From Antitrichia curtipendula (Eukaryota; Streptophyta; Bryopsida; Hypnales; Leucodontaceae), in NCBI GenBank assembly GCA_951230915.1, contig OX579637.1, positions 34,782,001 through 34,846,000 of the forward strand: a stretch of 64,000 nucleotides of DNA. The letters run 5' to 3'. Under the pieces are notes generated by a model, which was given only the letters and a program-made list of their open reading frames with translations, did not search any database and was not told the origin of the DNA. Both the position numbers and the translations under genes were made by a program. Shown piece by piece: positions 37,383 to 48,490 of this stretch (its first letter is position 1; each line of letters begins with the position of its first letter).

Positions 37383-40160
37383 GGTTAAACTCCGGAAGAT
37401 TGTTCCGGTTCTCCCCTCAACAGAGGAGGAGAAGGAGATGCTTAGATTAGATCTCAACCGGATGGGGTGTCATGTTTTGCTTGACAAACCCTGGGGGTTT
37501 AAGGACGAGAGAATGGTGAAAGAGATCCAAGGGAAGTAAACGAATCAGTTCGACAACACGCCCCGCTATGTTCCGGCGGAGTGGACGGAAGAGATCTGGA
37601 GGGAGGTTTACAAGTTCCGGGCAGGAGGTCACGGGATGGCGAACCGGAAGGATGAGTACATCCGCGGCAAGTTCCAGGGAGCTGTCAATCCCAATGAGGG
37701 ATATGCGGTAGAGGACTGCATCGATGACCGGCACCGGAAACTTCTCCAGTTCCTCATTCCGATCCTGCATTCGGAGAAGCCGACAAGGGTAACGATCACC
37801 CTCGGCAACACAATTTTCGGTGCTCTGAGCGGAGACCGGAAGGCAGACTGGGCCCCGATCATGTTCGATTTGGTAGCCCAGCTAGCGACCAGGGTCGGAA
37901 GGAGTAGGCCGACACTGGTGTGTCCCTACCTCTTCCACCTTTACGAGCATCACCAACTCCTGTTGGACTCGGAAGAGAAGGAGTGGAAGGCTTAGGAGAA
38001 TCTCTTGAAGTACGGAGAGTCGGAATCGGATGACGAGGAGGAAGAGACCGGATCCGAGACCGAGGAGGAAGAAGAAGAAGATGAAGAAGAGGCGGAGAGG
38101 TTGTCCAAGCGGCATAAGACGACATCTCCGACCGGAAGAGGATCGCCGCATGGGGACAAGACCGGAAAGGAGAAGACATTGGAAGCGGAGAAGGCGGGCA
38201 CCTCGAAGAAGGGACTTGTTGATTTGTTCGAGAAGCTGGTCAAGACCTTCTGCGACATCCGCGCAGATTGGGAGGCGAAAAGAATCGCCCTGATCCAGAT
38301 CGGGGAGTTGGTGCACGCAACACCGGACAGCAAGTTGCCGGGGAAGGTAGCGGATTGCATCACCAATCCGGCCAAGATCCGGAAACAAGAGGCCGAGATC
38401 CATCGACTTCAGGAGGAGGTCGACATGCTGAAGGCGGAAGCGACCACCTTCAAGGAAGATATGGCTGCCACCCGGATGATGGCGGACAAAACGCAGAAGG
38501 TTGCGGAAGCGGTAAAGGCGACTTTTGGTGAGGCTGGAAGCGCGGCAGTCAAGGCCAGGCTCTTCGACGAGAAGGTCTTGGAGGAGAAGAAGCTATCCGG
38601 TTCCCGAATAGTCTGGATCTTGACCGATTTCGTCGAGCAGGTGGAGAAGAATTTGGTCCAAGCGAAAAGAGCTGCAAACCGGATGGAGGAGTGCACCCAG
38701 AAATTGACCGAATCCATGAGGGTCCACCTGTCGGATATTTCCATGCTGGAATCATTTCCGGACGTGCCGGAGCCGAGGGAAGGAAAGGACCAGACGCCGC
38801 AGTCAAAGCCAAGACAGTCCTCCCAGACCGCGCCAATCAACTTGGATTCCTCTCTCGGTTCCGATCTGCCAAACCCGATAGCCGGAGAGCGGAATAGGAA
38901 CTTGGGGGACGTCTTCGAACAACTTGATGAAGAGCCCAAGAGTCCTTCGTTGGGGTGCAGAATAGCCATATAAAGTAGAGTTAGTTTTTGTAGACATAGG
39001 ATAGGAATGGATCTGGATTAGTATTCCAATTCGGTAGTGTTAGGACGGATTGGAAATTAGGATCCAGAAATAGGTTGACTATGAAAGGCACTTTTGCCTT
39101 TTCGTATTTTTGGAAGTTCTCAAAGTGTATATAAGTTAGTCCCTGAGCTGGGGACTGGAAGTCTTTCCTTTGCATTTTTGTTGTGTCTTCTATTTTTGTT
39201 CTCTTGTTGTGTGTCTCTCCCAAGCGTGGCAAGGTTGTATGAGAAGGAGTTAGGGAGGCGCGAGCGGATTGCTTGGGAATTTCTCCCCTTGGTGTCTTAT
39301 TTCTTGGTTCTAAGTGCATGCGAGCGGATAGGAGAGAGTTGGGAGTGAACTTCAGTGCCTCAGCACGTCTAGAGTTTTAGATTCCGGGTGAGAAAGCCAT
39401 TAGGCTAGGCGGATAGGGAGGGATTCCTTAGTCGCGCTAGAACTCTTGGGTGGGAAATCCGGTTGAGTGTCCGATCTCCTGTGAGGTCTTACCATCTTAG
39501 TGATAAACGGAAGAACTCTAGTTGATGTTGGAACAGACGGGCGCACTTGTAACCACCTTAGCTTCGCACGGATTAGGATTGGCATTAGGGTCGTTATAGT
39601 ATTGAGAGGATCGTATGGGGGGTCTTTGCGTGACCTGCAAACCGGATTGCTATCTGGACTGCTGTGAAGGACCAAATCAGATCCGTAATAGTCTAGGAGA
39701 GTAGAGATTAGGAAAGTGGGTCTTCAGCCACTATAAGTCACGGAAGGTGTGGTGGGCCTACCACTCTCAAAAGCAAGTGAACCCTCTGATGGTTAAACAG
39801 AGGTAAAACCAAACCGGATAGAAGAGAAAATAGTTGTGCATTGTCTAGAGCAGATTAGTCTAGACGGATACCAGGATGGGAAGTAGTATGATCCTGGTGT
39901 TTTGTTAGACCTGACGACCGGAAGACTAGTTGGAATCGGAAGAGAGAGAGAATCCGGTCATTGGTTTTCTTGGTGTTTGTGTTTCCGGTTATAGAAAGGA
40001 GACCGAAAAAGACGGATTTTACTACTGACTATGCTTAGTTTATTAATAAGGCTAGATACTTCACAGAATCTCGTGGGTTTGATCTTTAGAGTCACTTAAT
40101 TATACTCTAGGGTGATTTTTGTGAGTATAATGGGGAATTTACTTATCCTGTGCTGTGACA

Positions 40161-40260
40161 GGGGTGCATTATGAGACGAAAACAACTTGGGTGGAATTTA
40201 AGTACATAATCATTTTTAAAAGTGTAGTAGCCTTACATCAAACTCAGTAACAAATTAACA
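40161..40260 (+). mobile_element. Gypsy remnant, piece 3 (end of chromodomain)
   Basis: Just after copy 4 one frame reads HYETKTTWVEF, matching the Y-x-x-x-x-x-T-W-x-E pattern at the end of a chromodomain. This is what is expected if copy 4 split the same gypsy element as copy 2. The frame relative to piece 2 is shifted, in line with decay. Confidence 0.5.
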
Positions 40261-40474
40261 AACAAGGATGGATGATTTGATGAGGACAATAACCTTTGTT
40301 AGTGAAGGTAAAATACTACATTTGTATATTTCACGACAAAAAAAAGATGTTTATAATTATTAGTTCTTGAGTGCAATTTCCATTAAAATGAGAGTGTATT
40401 GACACACAGAGTCTTTAGTCAATATGAGTTGAAATTCGGAGATCAATATTTTCATTAATATACATAGAGATCAT

Positions 40475-40665
40475 GCCATATGGAACACCAAGTCATGAGC
40501 TCTGCAATTGGTTGTAAGGGGTTATTTATCTCATTTAGGCGATCTAAGTTCGATTCCCATTCAATTTGTATGAGCGACTAAGAGACATTCCTAACTTGGT
40601 GTTGCTTAATGACTTATGTAGGCAATTAGGAAAGTTGTAACAACCAAATAGCCCCCCAAGTATTT
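40475..40665 (+). mobile_element. SINE-like element in the 3' flank of DUF7869 copy B
   Basis: Has box-A-like GAGCTCTGCAATTGG followed by box-B-like AGTTCGATTCC 41 nt later, and a GTTGTAACAACC end. The sequence matches 6361-6545 inverted. Both copies lie 500-700 bp beyond the end of a DUF7869-like gene in the same relative orientation, and homology continues on both sides (6,290-6,660; 40,344-40,740). The SINE therefore probably inserted before the two gene copies separated. Confidence 0.6.
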
Positions 40666-41082
40666 GGAATGTGACAAGTGCTTAACATGGCTATCAAAAA
40701 CAAAGTGGTTATACACACTACTCATTTTTTCAATTGCATCACACTTTCAAATTTAATGTTCATAGATGTTATAACATACATGCTCTCGAAAAATAAAGTA
40801 GAATGATGGCAAAAAGAGAAAAAATTAAACTCAGAAGTACATAAAGAAATACATTAAAATTGAATTTGAATATTCTTGTTTTATAAAAACAAGACATATA
40901 TTTCAAAACATACACGCAATACCAAACTATAAATCCAAAACAACAAAATCCAAACCTATGCCATCTATTACAATATATAAATTCCATCTATTATACACAA
41001 TATAAATATGCTAAATACAAAACAAAACATGCCACATATACACATATGTGGATATGGCTTCTCAATTATATGAAACCAAACT

Positions 41083-43675
41083 CTAGTTGATGACTTCAAT
41101 TTGTATAGCATGGATCTTGATCATGCACTCCATAGTGTCTTTTTGGATCCTCGACTTCCACGCTGTCATAAGAGCATCCGTATGTTGCCAAACAGGAGGT
41201 TCAGTTTCATCAACCTTCCAACGTAGACCTCTTTCGCTGTCCCATCCGGTGTAGAAATCTTGAACATCCTGATTCCTTGATGTTGGGCGGAAGTATTGAA
41301 TAAGAACACAATTCGGATTCTCTGGATTGGAGTTCGGATCAGACAATGCCCTTACAATCCAAACTAGGTGAGAGTCACCATCTGTGGGTCGAACTGCAAC
41401 AAAATAGCCTTCGAACAAATCTCGAGCCACTCGGAAGGATGGATTTGGATGACCACTCAATGGCCCAACGTATGGGTCATCCTCCCCAAACTCTTCACGC
41501 TCCTCACCGTCATCGTCTAATTCATCCACTTCACTTGCTTGAATACGTGTAGTTGGCCAAAAACCGTCCCTCAAAACATGAAAGGTAGGTAACGGTTCCA
41601 TCAACGCTACCTTCACGCCACGCCAATACTTCACCAAATGCTTGTAACGTCTTCGATAATCTCCGGTGACGTCTGCATTGCATAAATTGTCCCAATATTT
41701 CACAAACCCCGTCATACCTTTGACAATATCTTCCAAGCCTTTCATAGGCTTCAGCGAAACAGGCAAAGTTGCACCTCTTCAATAAGGTGAGGAATGGTAG
41801 GGACGGAATCCACATCCATGAACGACTTCATTAGCGCTGGTATTGTTGGGAAGTTCTCCTTCTTCAAATCCATGCTCCATCTTCCAAATAGCGCATCAAT
41901 ATTGTCATGCGTATGACCCACAATCATGAATTTCACATACACTTTTGGAAGATCTTGTTTGCAACAAGTAGAGACCAAAAACAGAAAACATATCTATTCT
42001 TATTGTCTCCAGTGGCATTGTCCATTTGCATGTTTAAAATGGGCGGTAGCCGCGTGGCTGGAGTTAAGGTATTTGGTGGCAGCGGTGACAACCCATAGCA
42101 CATGTCCGTACCCTCTAGCAAGGCCTTAAATAAATTTGTGGACTTTGAATTCGCGAACAATTCCCGAGAAGAAGACTTCGGCGCTAACTCTAAATCTCGC
42201 AACAACTTTGCCATTGAACCAATGGTATAGTTGGAGTCATGCAAGAAGACATCCAAGCCGTAATGTGCGTAGCGCACATCTGCATGGCCATGCGCAATCA
42301 TGCCCGTCACAGAAACGGGTAGCTTCATGAGGCCATCAAGTTCTTGACTCTTGTGAGAAAAGACCGGACAAGCGGTTTTTGCGTGGTCCATCTTTTCGTG
42401 TATGATTGTAACACATTCATGCGGAGAATTGAATGACAAATCTCGGTTAATGTAATACACATCCCTGTGGGCACGAGCAATTGTGAGATGCTTATTCAAT
42501 CTCCTACACCACTTCATAGCGGTTTGGGATCCACTGATAGCACCCTTGATGAGCTCATTATATTTGTCACAAGTAGCGCACCGGGCAAAATTATCTCCTG
42601 GCTTCTTCACATCATACTCTGGGAACTTGGTTGATCTAATCTTGCTCAAGTTCGAAGTTGAAATTCCCTTCAGATCAAAAGCCGCATTGGTTTCATTAAG
42701 TCTCTTCAACTGATCCTTCCATTGAAATGAGGCCAGAAGAATCTTGGACACAATCTTGTCACCTTCCTTCAAAGTCCGTGTACGATGCGGCATGTGATCG
42801 GCCTCCTTGTCTAGGATGCACTTCAAGGAAGCTGTGGCTTGTTTGGTATGCTCACTAGGCTTTAGTAGTCCCGTATTACCGTGATCCCTTGCTTCCCGTT
42901 GATCCTTCATGTATTTCATGTAGCGATAGAATGTAGACTCAGCAACCCCCGCAATATGCATCCATGCACGCAAACACACATCTATCTCTTCAATTGTCAC
43001 CATCTTTCCTCAACGTGCACCTTTATGAATATGTCTGTGCACATTAGTCTTCATGAAAGCTCTATGCTTGAAAGTAGAATTTCGATACATGCGTTCTCGA
43101 AAAGCTCAAATTTTTTCCCTAGGAAACGGCTGAACACAATTCTTGCTGCAACACACTTTGCTAGACACCAAGTTAATTGACTCCTGCGTTAGGAGGTCTT
43201 TTGTTTTGATAGCGGTTTCACGAGGCGGGTTTCTAATGGCACTTGCATATGGTCTTGCAGAAGTTGCAGAAGGCGGGTTTAGAAGTGATGCTTGAAGACG
43301 GTTGAAACTGTCTCTAGCCTCATGATCGTGTAGACTTGCTCCACGATAATGAACCAGTTGAATAGGCCAAGCTAGCAATGAGTAAACACGTTCCTCTGGA
43401 AGGTCCACTTCAGAATGTGACACTGAAATGTATACTGAAACATGAGTGTTACCGAGAGGCCCACTGGCACCAAGAACAAGTTCAGAGTTCACGCTATGGC
43501 AGGTACCTTCACCAACAAGCACGCCCTCAGCATTATACAGCTTAACACATTTCGTATTCCACAGCCGACAAGGAATACCTTCACACTCAGGAACACCAAC
43601 ATTCATTTGTTGGAGAACCTGGAACTCATTGTCCGATAAATCCATGCCCATGGCTGGATCCTCTATAGAATCCAT
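41083..43675 (-). pseudogene. DUF7869-like gene, copy B, four lesions
   Basis: Homologous to the gene at 3029-5869 over its whole length. Start ATG at 43,675, with splice acceptor (..gttgttcag) five bases upstream, the same arrangement as copy A. Lesions: TGA at 43,106-43,108 (AGA in copy A), TGA at 43,010-43,012, a 1-base deletion near 41,945, and a deletion of about 200 bp near 41,765 after the GHTHDNIDA region. The terminal segment (41,083-41,766) is open. It has the same CATCD, QMDNATGDNKNR and GHTH motifs as copy A. Its 5' neighbour is the family C hairpin array; in copy A the same position holds family A. Confidence 0.75.
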
Positions 43676-43916
43676 GACACCTGAACAACAAAGTAAAACA
43701 AAAAAGCATTCAGGCTCTTAAAGAACATAAACCATAACCGTCACGTCAATTTTATTAATTAGTTCTCAAACGCTGTTGATCACAGGTTCATCATGAATTC
43801 TGTGCAATTATTAGAAGCCATAAATTGCAATTCAAATTCAAGACACGTAAAGGACGTATGCATCATAGCACGACTATGGTCAATGTGCAATTTAGTAATT
43901 ATTCAAGTACATCGTC

Positions 43917-44925
43917 CTTCTAGCGCGACTAGCGCTAGAGTGCAATCAAGTGACCATCCATGGAGGCCATCTGCATTTTAGCGCGACCAACGCTAAAGTG
44001 CAATTGGGTCATAATATATAGACAGTATATAAATTTTACCCCGACTATCACCAAAGCGAAATAAGTTAATTTTTCGTAGAGCACATATTCACTTCAGTGC
44101 TAGTCGCGCTATAGTGCAATAGATGATCTTCAATGGAGAGAACCTCCGATTCAGCGCAACTAGCCCAATAGTGCAGCCGGGTCATTTTACAGTGACTGCA
44201 TATGCAGTTTAGCGCTAGTCGCGCTAAAGTGTAACCAATTCATTTCACAAATACTGAAAATGCACTTCAGCGCGACTAGCGCTAAAGTGCAACCCATTGA
44301 CCTTACATATATGGCATATGCACTTTAGCGCGACTAGCGCTAAAGTGCATCCCGTTGACATTAATTACATGGTATATGCACTTTAGCGCGACCAGCGCTA
44401 AAGTGCAATCGCCTCAGTTTACAGTGAATGCACATGCATTTTAGCGCGACTAGCGCTAAATGGCAACCGGTGGTTGTACATATACTGCACATGCACTTTA
44501 GCGCTAGTCGCGCTAAAGTGCAATGGTGTCATTGTACAGGCCATGCATGTCCATTTAAGCGAGACATGAAATGGCAGACCGCTCATTTTATATACATGGC
44601 ATATGCACTTTAGCGCGACTAGCGCTAAAGTGCAATCGGGTCATTCCACAGAGAATTCACATGCACTTTAGCGCGACTAGCGCTAAAGTGCAGCCCGTTG
44701 ACATTAATTACATGGCATATGCATTTTAGCGCGACTAGCGCTAAAGTGCAATCGCCTCATTTCACAGCGAATGCATATGCACTTTAGCGCGACTAGCGCT
44801 AAAGTGCAATGGGGTCATTCTACAGAGAATGCACATGCACTTTAGCGCGACTAGCGCTAAAGTGCAGCTTGTTGACATTAATTGCATGGCATATGCACTT
44901 TAGCGCGACCAGCGTTAAAGTGCAA
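43917..44925. repeat. Hairpin repeat array, family C (CACTTTAGCGC-n-GCGCTAAAGTG)
   Basis: About 17 palindromes, each with 11-13 bp arms TGCACTTTAGCGC and GCGCTAAAGTGCA around a 5-nt spacer (GACTA, GACCA or TAGTC). They are spaced about 58-59 bp apart. Clear copies start near 44,205, 44,261, 44,319, 44,377, 44,435, 44,492, 44,604, 44,662, 44,720, 44,779, 44,837 and 44,894. Degenerate copies occur near 43,917, 43,973, 44,090, 44,149 and 44,551. Spacers between palindromes fall into a few recurring types (for example one with GTTGACATTAATTACATGG). The array lies in the putative leader intron of DUF7869 copy B. Confidence 0.95.
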
Positions 44926-45260
44926 TCGGTTGCACAACAATTCCGTATTTTACAGAACTAACTCATTTTTAACAATAAATATTACTATTTTTAGTAACTC
45001 CAAAAATTAAGGCATCACTCTCAGATAGTATCATACGTCTGTCATTGTAAATTGGATAACAACTTTACGTAATGAAAATCCGGTGCATTGGAAGAGAAGG
45101 AACATGAAATGCACACTTGACAAGTGAATACCTACGCAATCAGTTGCCCTTGTGAAGCAAATGGAAATTCATATAAAACTTCCTTGAAGTTCGTGATTCA
45201 AGTTCCAATACTGATTGAGAATTTACAAGCACATTACCAAAAACAAAATGAGATGAAGTA

Positions 45261-45600
45261 CCTTCTTAAGGAAGGAAGCGGATACAAACTACACAGTCGT
45301 GATGCGATCCCGAAGAGAAACTCCTGAATTCTCCACAGAAAATAACAATGCTAGTACAACACGCACACAAAGAGAGCAACGCACATAGAAATCGACTTGG
45401 TTGAAGAGAAAGGTGGACAGAGATGGCTGCATCTTGGTTGACGATGCACAAAATATTTCTTGGCGGGAATAAAATTGCGCCAACCCATGCTATGAGTTTG
45501 AAATCCATGCTTCTAATTTCAGGAGCCCCGGGATTCCTCATGCCTTGGGCAGCTGTAAACTATGAAGCATCATCTAATTCTAGAATAAACCACAAGCTTC
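45261..45600 (-). other. Candidate 5' leader exon of DUF7869 copy B
   Basis: On the minus strand a less AT-rich segment ends at a good donor (AAG|GTACTT, intron starting at 45,261). That would give an intron 45,261-43,681 joining directly to the acceptor before the ATG at 43,675, with the family C array inside. No transcript evidence, so exon limits are inferred. Confidence 0.4.
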
Positions 45601-45659
45601 ACGGATGTTATGGGGCGAGCAGCTTTTCAAGGATTCCCTTTATTAAAGCTTGTTGACTT

Positions 45660-46020
45660 CCATCCTTTGACGTGTCCTCTTACAATTGGAAAAATGTCAT
45701 CAACGCCAGGTAGAATTCTAATTTATAGCCTTATCCTAATTTATTTGCCTTTTCCGCACTTCTTTTCTGGAATACTTAATTAGCACACAGTACATACTTT
45801 TGCTTATATTAAGTGGATTCTTGTTTTCTTGGAATGTCATTGGGCTCTTTTCAAAGTCGATTTTCTTTGTATAGTATAAACGTCAGGAAAATTCCTTTTC
45901 CTTTTATAGTAAAAAAAACTTTACAAACAGGAATATGGCTCTGAATAATTATTTTTTATAGTATTCGAATTGTAATTTACCGTCAAGACTTTCAGAGTTT
46001 AGGTTCTGGAAGTGCAGAGT
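45660..46020. other. AT-rich DNA, nothing recognised
   Basis: No gene or repeat with clear ends seen. It leads into the telomere-like repeat that begins at 46,024. Confidence 0.4.
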
Positions 46021-46023
46021 GAG

Positions 46024-46076
46024 GTTAGGGTTTAGGGTTAGGTTTAGGGTTTAGAATTTAGGGTTTAGGGTTTGGG
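46024..46076 (+). repeat. Interstitial telomere-like repeat (TTTAGGG)
   Basis: Six to seven TTTAGGG-type units with minor changes, next to the Stowaway-like element. A patch in the opposite orientation (CCCTAAA) lies at 48,444-48,490. Confidence 0.75.
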
Positions 46077-46090
46077 GTACTAATGATGTA

Positions 46091-46657
46091 CTCCCTCCAT
46101 CCCAAAATGATCTTTTTGTTAGACAAAATGTTTCGGATTAAGACTAAAAATAACATTTTTAAAGCTTGTTTTGCACTACATATGGAGTTTGGTGCACTCC
46201 TATTGCCCTTGAAACTTTGAGTTTTGAAGCCCTTTTTAAAGTGTAGTTTAGGATTATTGAAAAGTGAAAAGTTTTGGGTATTTTCAAGGAGCACCAAGGG
46301 TTATTTAATTATTGAGTGTGAGGTCATCATTTTGTGGGTAGTTAGTAAAAGTCAAAGACCATATGTGGACCTGTATTTTGCCTCCTAAAACCTTCATCTC
46401 CTTCAATTAGATAATATTCAAAGAGACGCAAAAAATAAAAACAAATAGTATTGATTGACTCCTTCAACCATTTTATTTGTCTGCTGATTAGTGATTGCTT
46501 AGATGGAGGGGGAACTATTGCTTGGAATTGTTTTTTAGTCCTAAAGAACAACCAGAAGTTAAATTTGACCAATTTGCAGCTCACAAAGTACAATAGGAAG
46601 ATCATTTTGGGACAAAAAATGAAGGCCAACAGGAAGAACATTTTGGGACGGAGGGAA
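46091..46657. mobile_element. Stowaway-like (Tc1/mariner) MITE
   Basis: 567 bp with terminal inverted repeats CTCCCTCCATCCCAAAAT and (reverse complement of the right end) TTCCCTCCGTCCCAAAAT, flanked by TA on both sides (46,089-46,090; 46,658-46,659). These ends are the hallmark of Stowaway elements. No transposase ORF. The right end holds a second, internal copy of the subterminal motif (TCCCAAAATGATCTTCCTAT, about 46,596-46,615 read in reverse). Confidence 0.85.
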
Positions 46658-46659
46658 TA

Positions 46660-48440
46660 TGACAATATTAAAAATGAGGTCAATTTCATCAGATGCCAAC
46701 AAAAATTGGGAATGATTGTTCATTGTTCTTTTGAGGTTCACATGTAAAAAAAAAATTGCCACCACATAGAAAAACAAATTCATGCACGAACTTCAAAAAA
46801 ATTCTAGGTGAAGGGTTTTGGATATTATAATTTAAATTTTGTTGAGACATCAAATTTAACAAGTGGAAAATAAATTGGGAATAATTTTGTGATGTACCTT
46901 AAAGACACTTGTGTATAATAGAATATAGTTAATCACGTATATCACAATAATGAATTAATTATTTTGAAACTCACTATTACAAACATGCATATACACTTGG
47001 ATTCTATATTCTCATGAATTGTAAGTAGTAATATTCTTAAAACTTCTTCCGGTATTTTCTTCATACATTTCATGATCAAATATATGAACTCTTAATACTC
47101 AATCAAATAAAGTATAGTAAAAAAGTGACATTGCTTTCATATTGCAATTGAATTTGTGAAAAAACATTTAAATTTGTAGCATCATGAACTTTAACTATTT
47201 TAAATGTTCACAACTTGTTGTGGCTTTAAGCTATGAAGTCCATGAATTTTTTTAATTAGAACCCTTGAAGTAATGGAAATGAAAAAATTCATTTCAAACT
47301 CCCTCATAAAAATACAAATTCATAGAATATCTACAAAACAACATATTAAAAATCTACATATAAGTTAGAGAACTAACCCCATAACCATTAATGTAGGACA
47401 AATAAATAAAAAATCACAATTTCGTGAACTTCCATGTGTTGCATGTATTTAATGTTTGAAATCTAATCCCTTAAAGACCCAAGGAATCTGAACAATATAC
47501 AAATGTGTTCTAAAGAAATGTAAAAAGAAATTCTTAAAGTTTGCATCAAAGAAGTTTACGTGAAGCATAATGAAAAAAATCCTTGTATATTGTTAGAAGT
47601 TTGAAACTATTTTTAGATATGATTCAAATGAATTTTGAAGAGTTCTCTTGAAAAAGGGTTTAGGGTTATAATTTCTACCTCTAGCATTGAAAATTTCCTT
47701 AAATAGTCTAATTTTTTTGGTAAACTGATTGGTGAAAATAGACATACATTTTAGAGATGTCAAAATGAACACCTTCCTGAAATAGTTTAGGAGTATTTAC
47801 TAATTAAATACTAAACACTTTACAAGAAATTTTGGTAATTTTTGTACAATACTATTGATGTTTGATTTAAACATATTTACAAACTCATTGAAAGGCAATC
47901 CCAACTAGTTTGCACATAAATTATTAGAATTCGATTTAAGAATTACTTTTCAAGAGACAATTCCCATTCCAAAATTACGCAACGACAAAAAATGGTTCAT
48001 GGAATCTTTAGGGACCTAAACCCAATTCCTAAAAAAGTAGCATGAATATACTGTGAATTTTAAATCAAGAACATTTACTTTTGTGAGAGATTTTGAAATG
48101 GGAGAAAAAAGAATGTCAAACTTGCAAAGTACAAGAACACTTTAAATCCATGAAGAAACTAATTTCATGCTACTTATAGGCATTTGTTTACAAAAACCAA
48201 CTTGTTCTTTGACATGCCATGTGCTGTAGTTTATGAATTTCAAAGCACAAAACACATGAAATAAATTAATAAAATGAAAACAAAAAATATGTAGAAGTTG
48301 CAAATACACAAAATTCTGAAAACTCTTGCACAAACATAATTGTTGCTACTTTAAGTAGGCCTTTTCCTATGCAAGAGAACCTGCATTCTTTTCAAAAAAC
48401 CATGTTAGTACTAGAATGAAGAAATTAGAACCATCCCCCC
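46660..48440. other. AT-rich DNA, no supported gene
   Basis: No recognisable frame or terminal repeat. A short TTTAGGG-like stretch is near 47,660. Confidence 0.4.
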
Positions 48441-48443
48441 CAA

Positions 48444-48490
48444 AACTAAACCCTAAACCCTAAATCCTAAATTGTAAACCCTAAACCCTG
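48444..48490 (-). repeat. Interstitial telomere-like repeat (CCCTAAA orientation)
   Basis: About six CCCTAAA-type units, some mutated. The orientation is opposite to the patch at 46,024-46,076, so the two point toward each other across 2.4 kb. Confidence 0.75.

Larger units (their letters stand above)
33840..38973 (+). pseudogene. Family D protein, copy 4, split by copy 3 and two stops
   Basis: The N-terminus is at 33,840-33,894 and the rest runs from 37,388 to 38,973. Removing copy 3 and one GGTTA restores a single frame across the junction, proof that copy 3 landed inside this ORF. In-frame stops are TAA 37,537-37,539 and TAG 37,993-37,995. The remaining frame is long and open. It includes a Glu/Asp-rich segment (38,005-38,110) and a coiled-coil region (38,380-38,700). 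No enzymatic motif is visible. Confidence 0.7.
33285..40160 (+). mobile_element. Family D-related element, copy 4 (interrupted by copy 3)
   Basis: Starts TGTCGCAACCAG and ends GCTGTGACA. Flanks are GAGGT (33,280-33,284) and GGGGT (40,161-40,165), a 5-bp duplication with one mismatch. Its own sequence is 33,285-33,894 plus 37,383-40,160, about 3.4 kb, with copy 3 inserted between. It is a divergent subfamily with the same layout: TATA box at 33,569-33,576, one ORF with the LIPIL...SEKP block, acidic linker, coiled coil, and a 3' noncoding region with the conserved stem-loop. Confidence 0.8.

Noticed and set aside
40475..40665. A tRNA gene (box A and box B like motifs)
   Set aside because: It cannot be folded into a full cloverleaf by eye, has a long extra 3' part and exists as a mutated second copy, so a SINE is the better reading.
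43917..44925. CRISPR-like array of regularly spaced palindromic repeats
   Set aside because: The DNA is from a eukaryote, the inter-palindrome sequences recur rather than being unique, and no cas genes are present. It is a palindrome repeat array in a probable intron.
46024..46076. A chromosome end
   Set aside because: The tract is short and degenerate, and sequence continues on both sides; it is interstitial.
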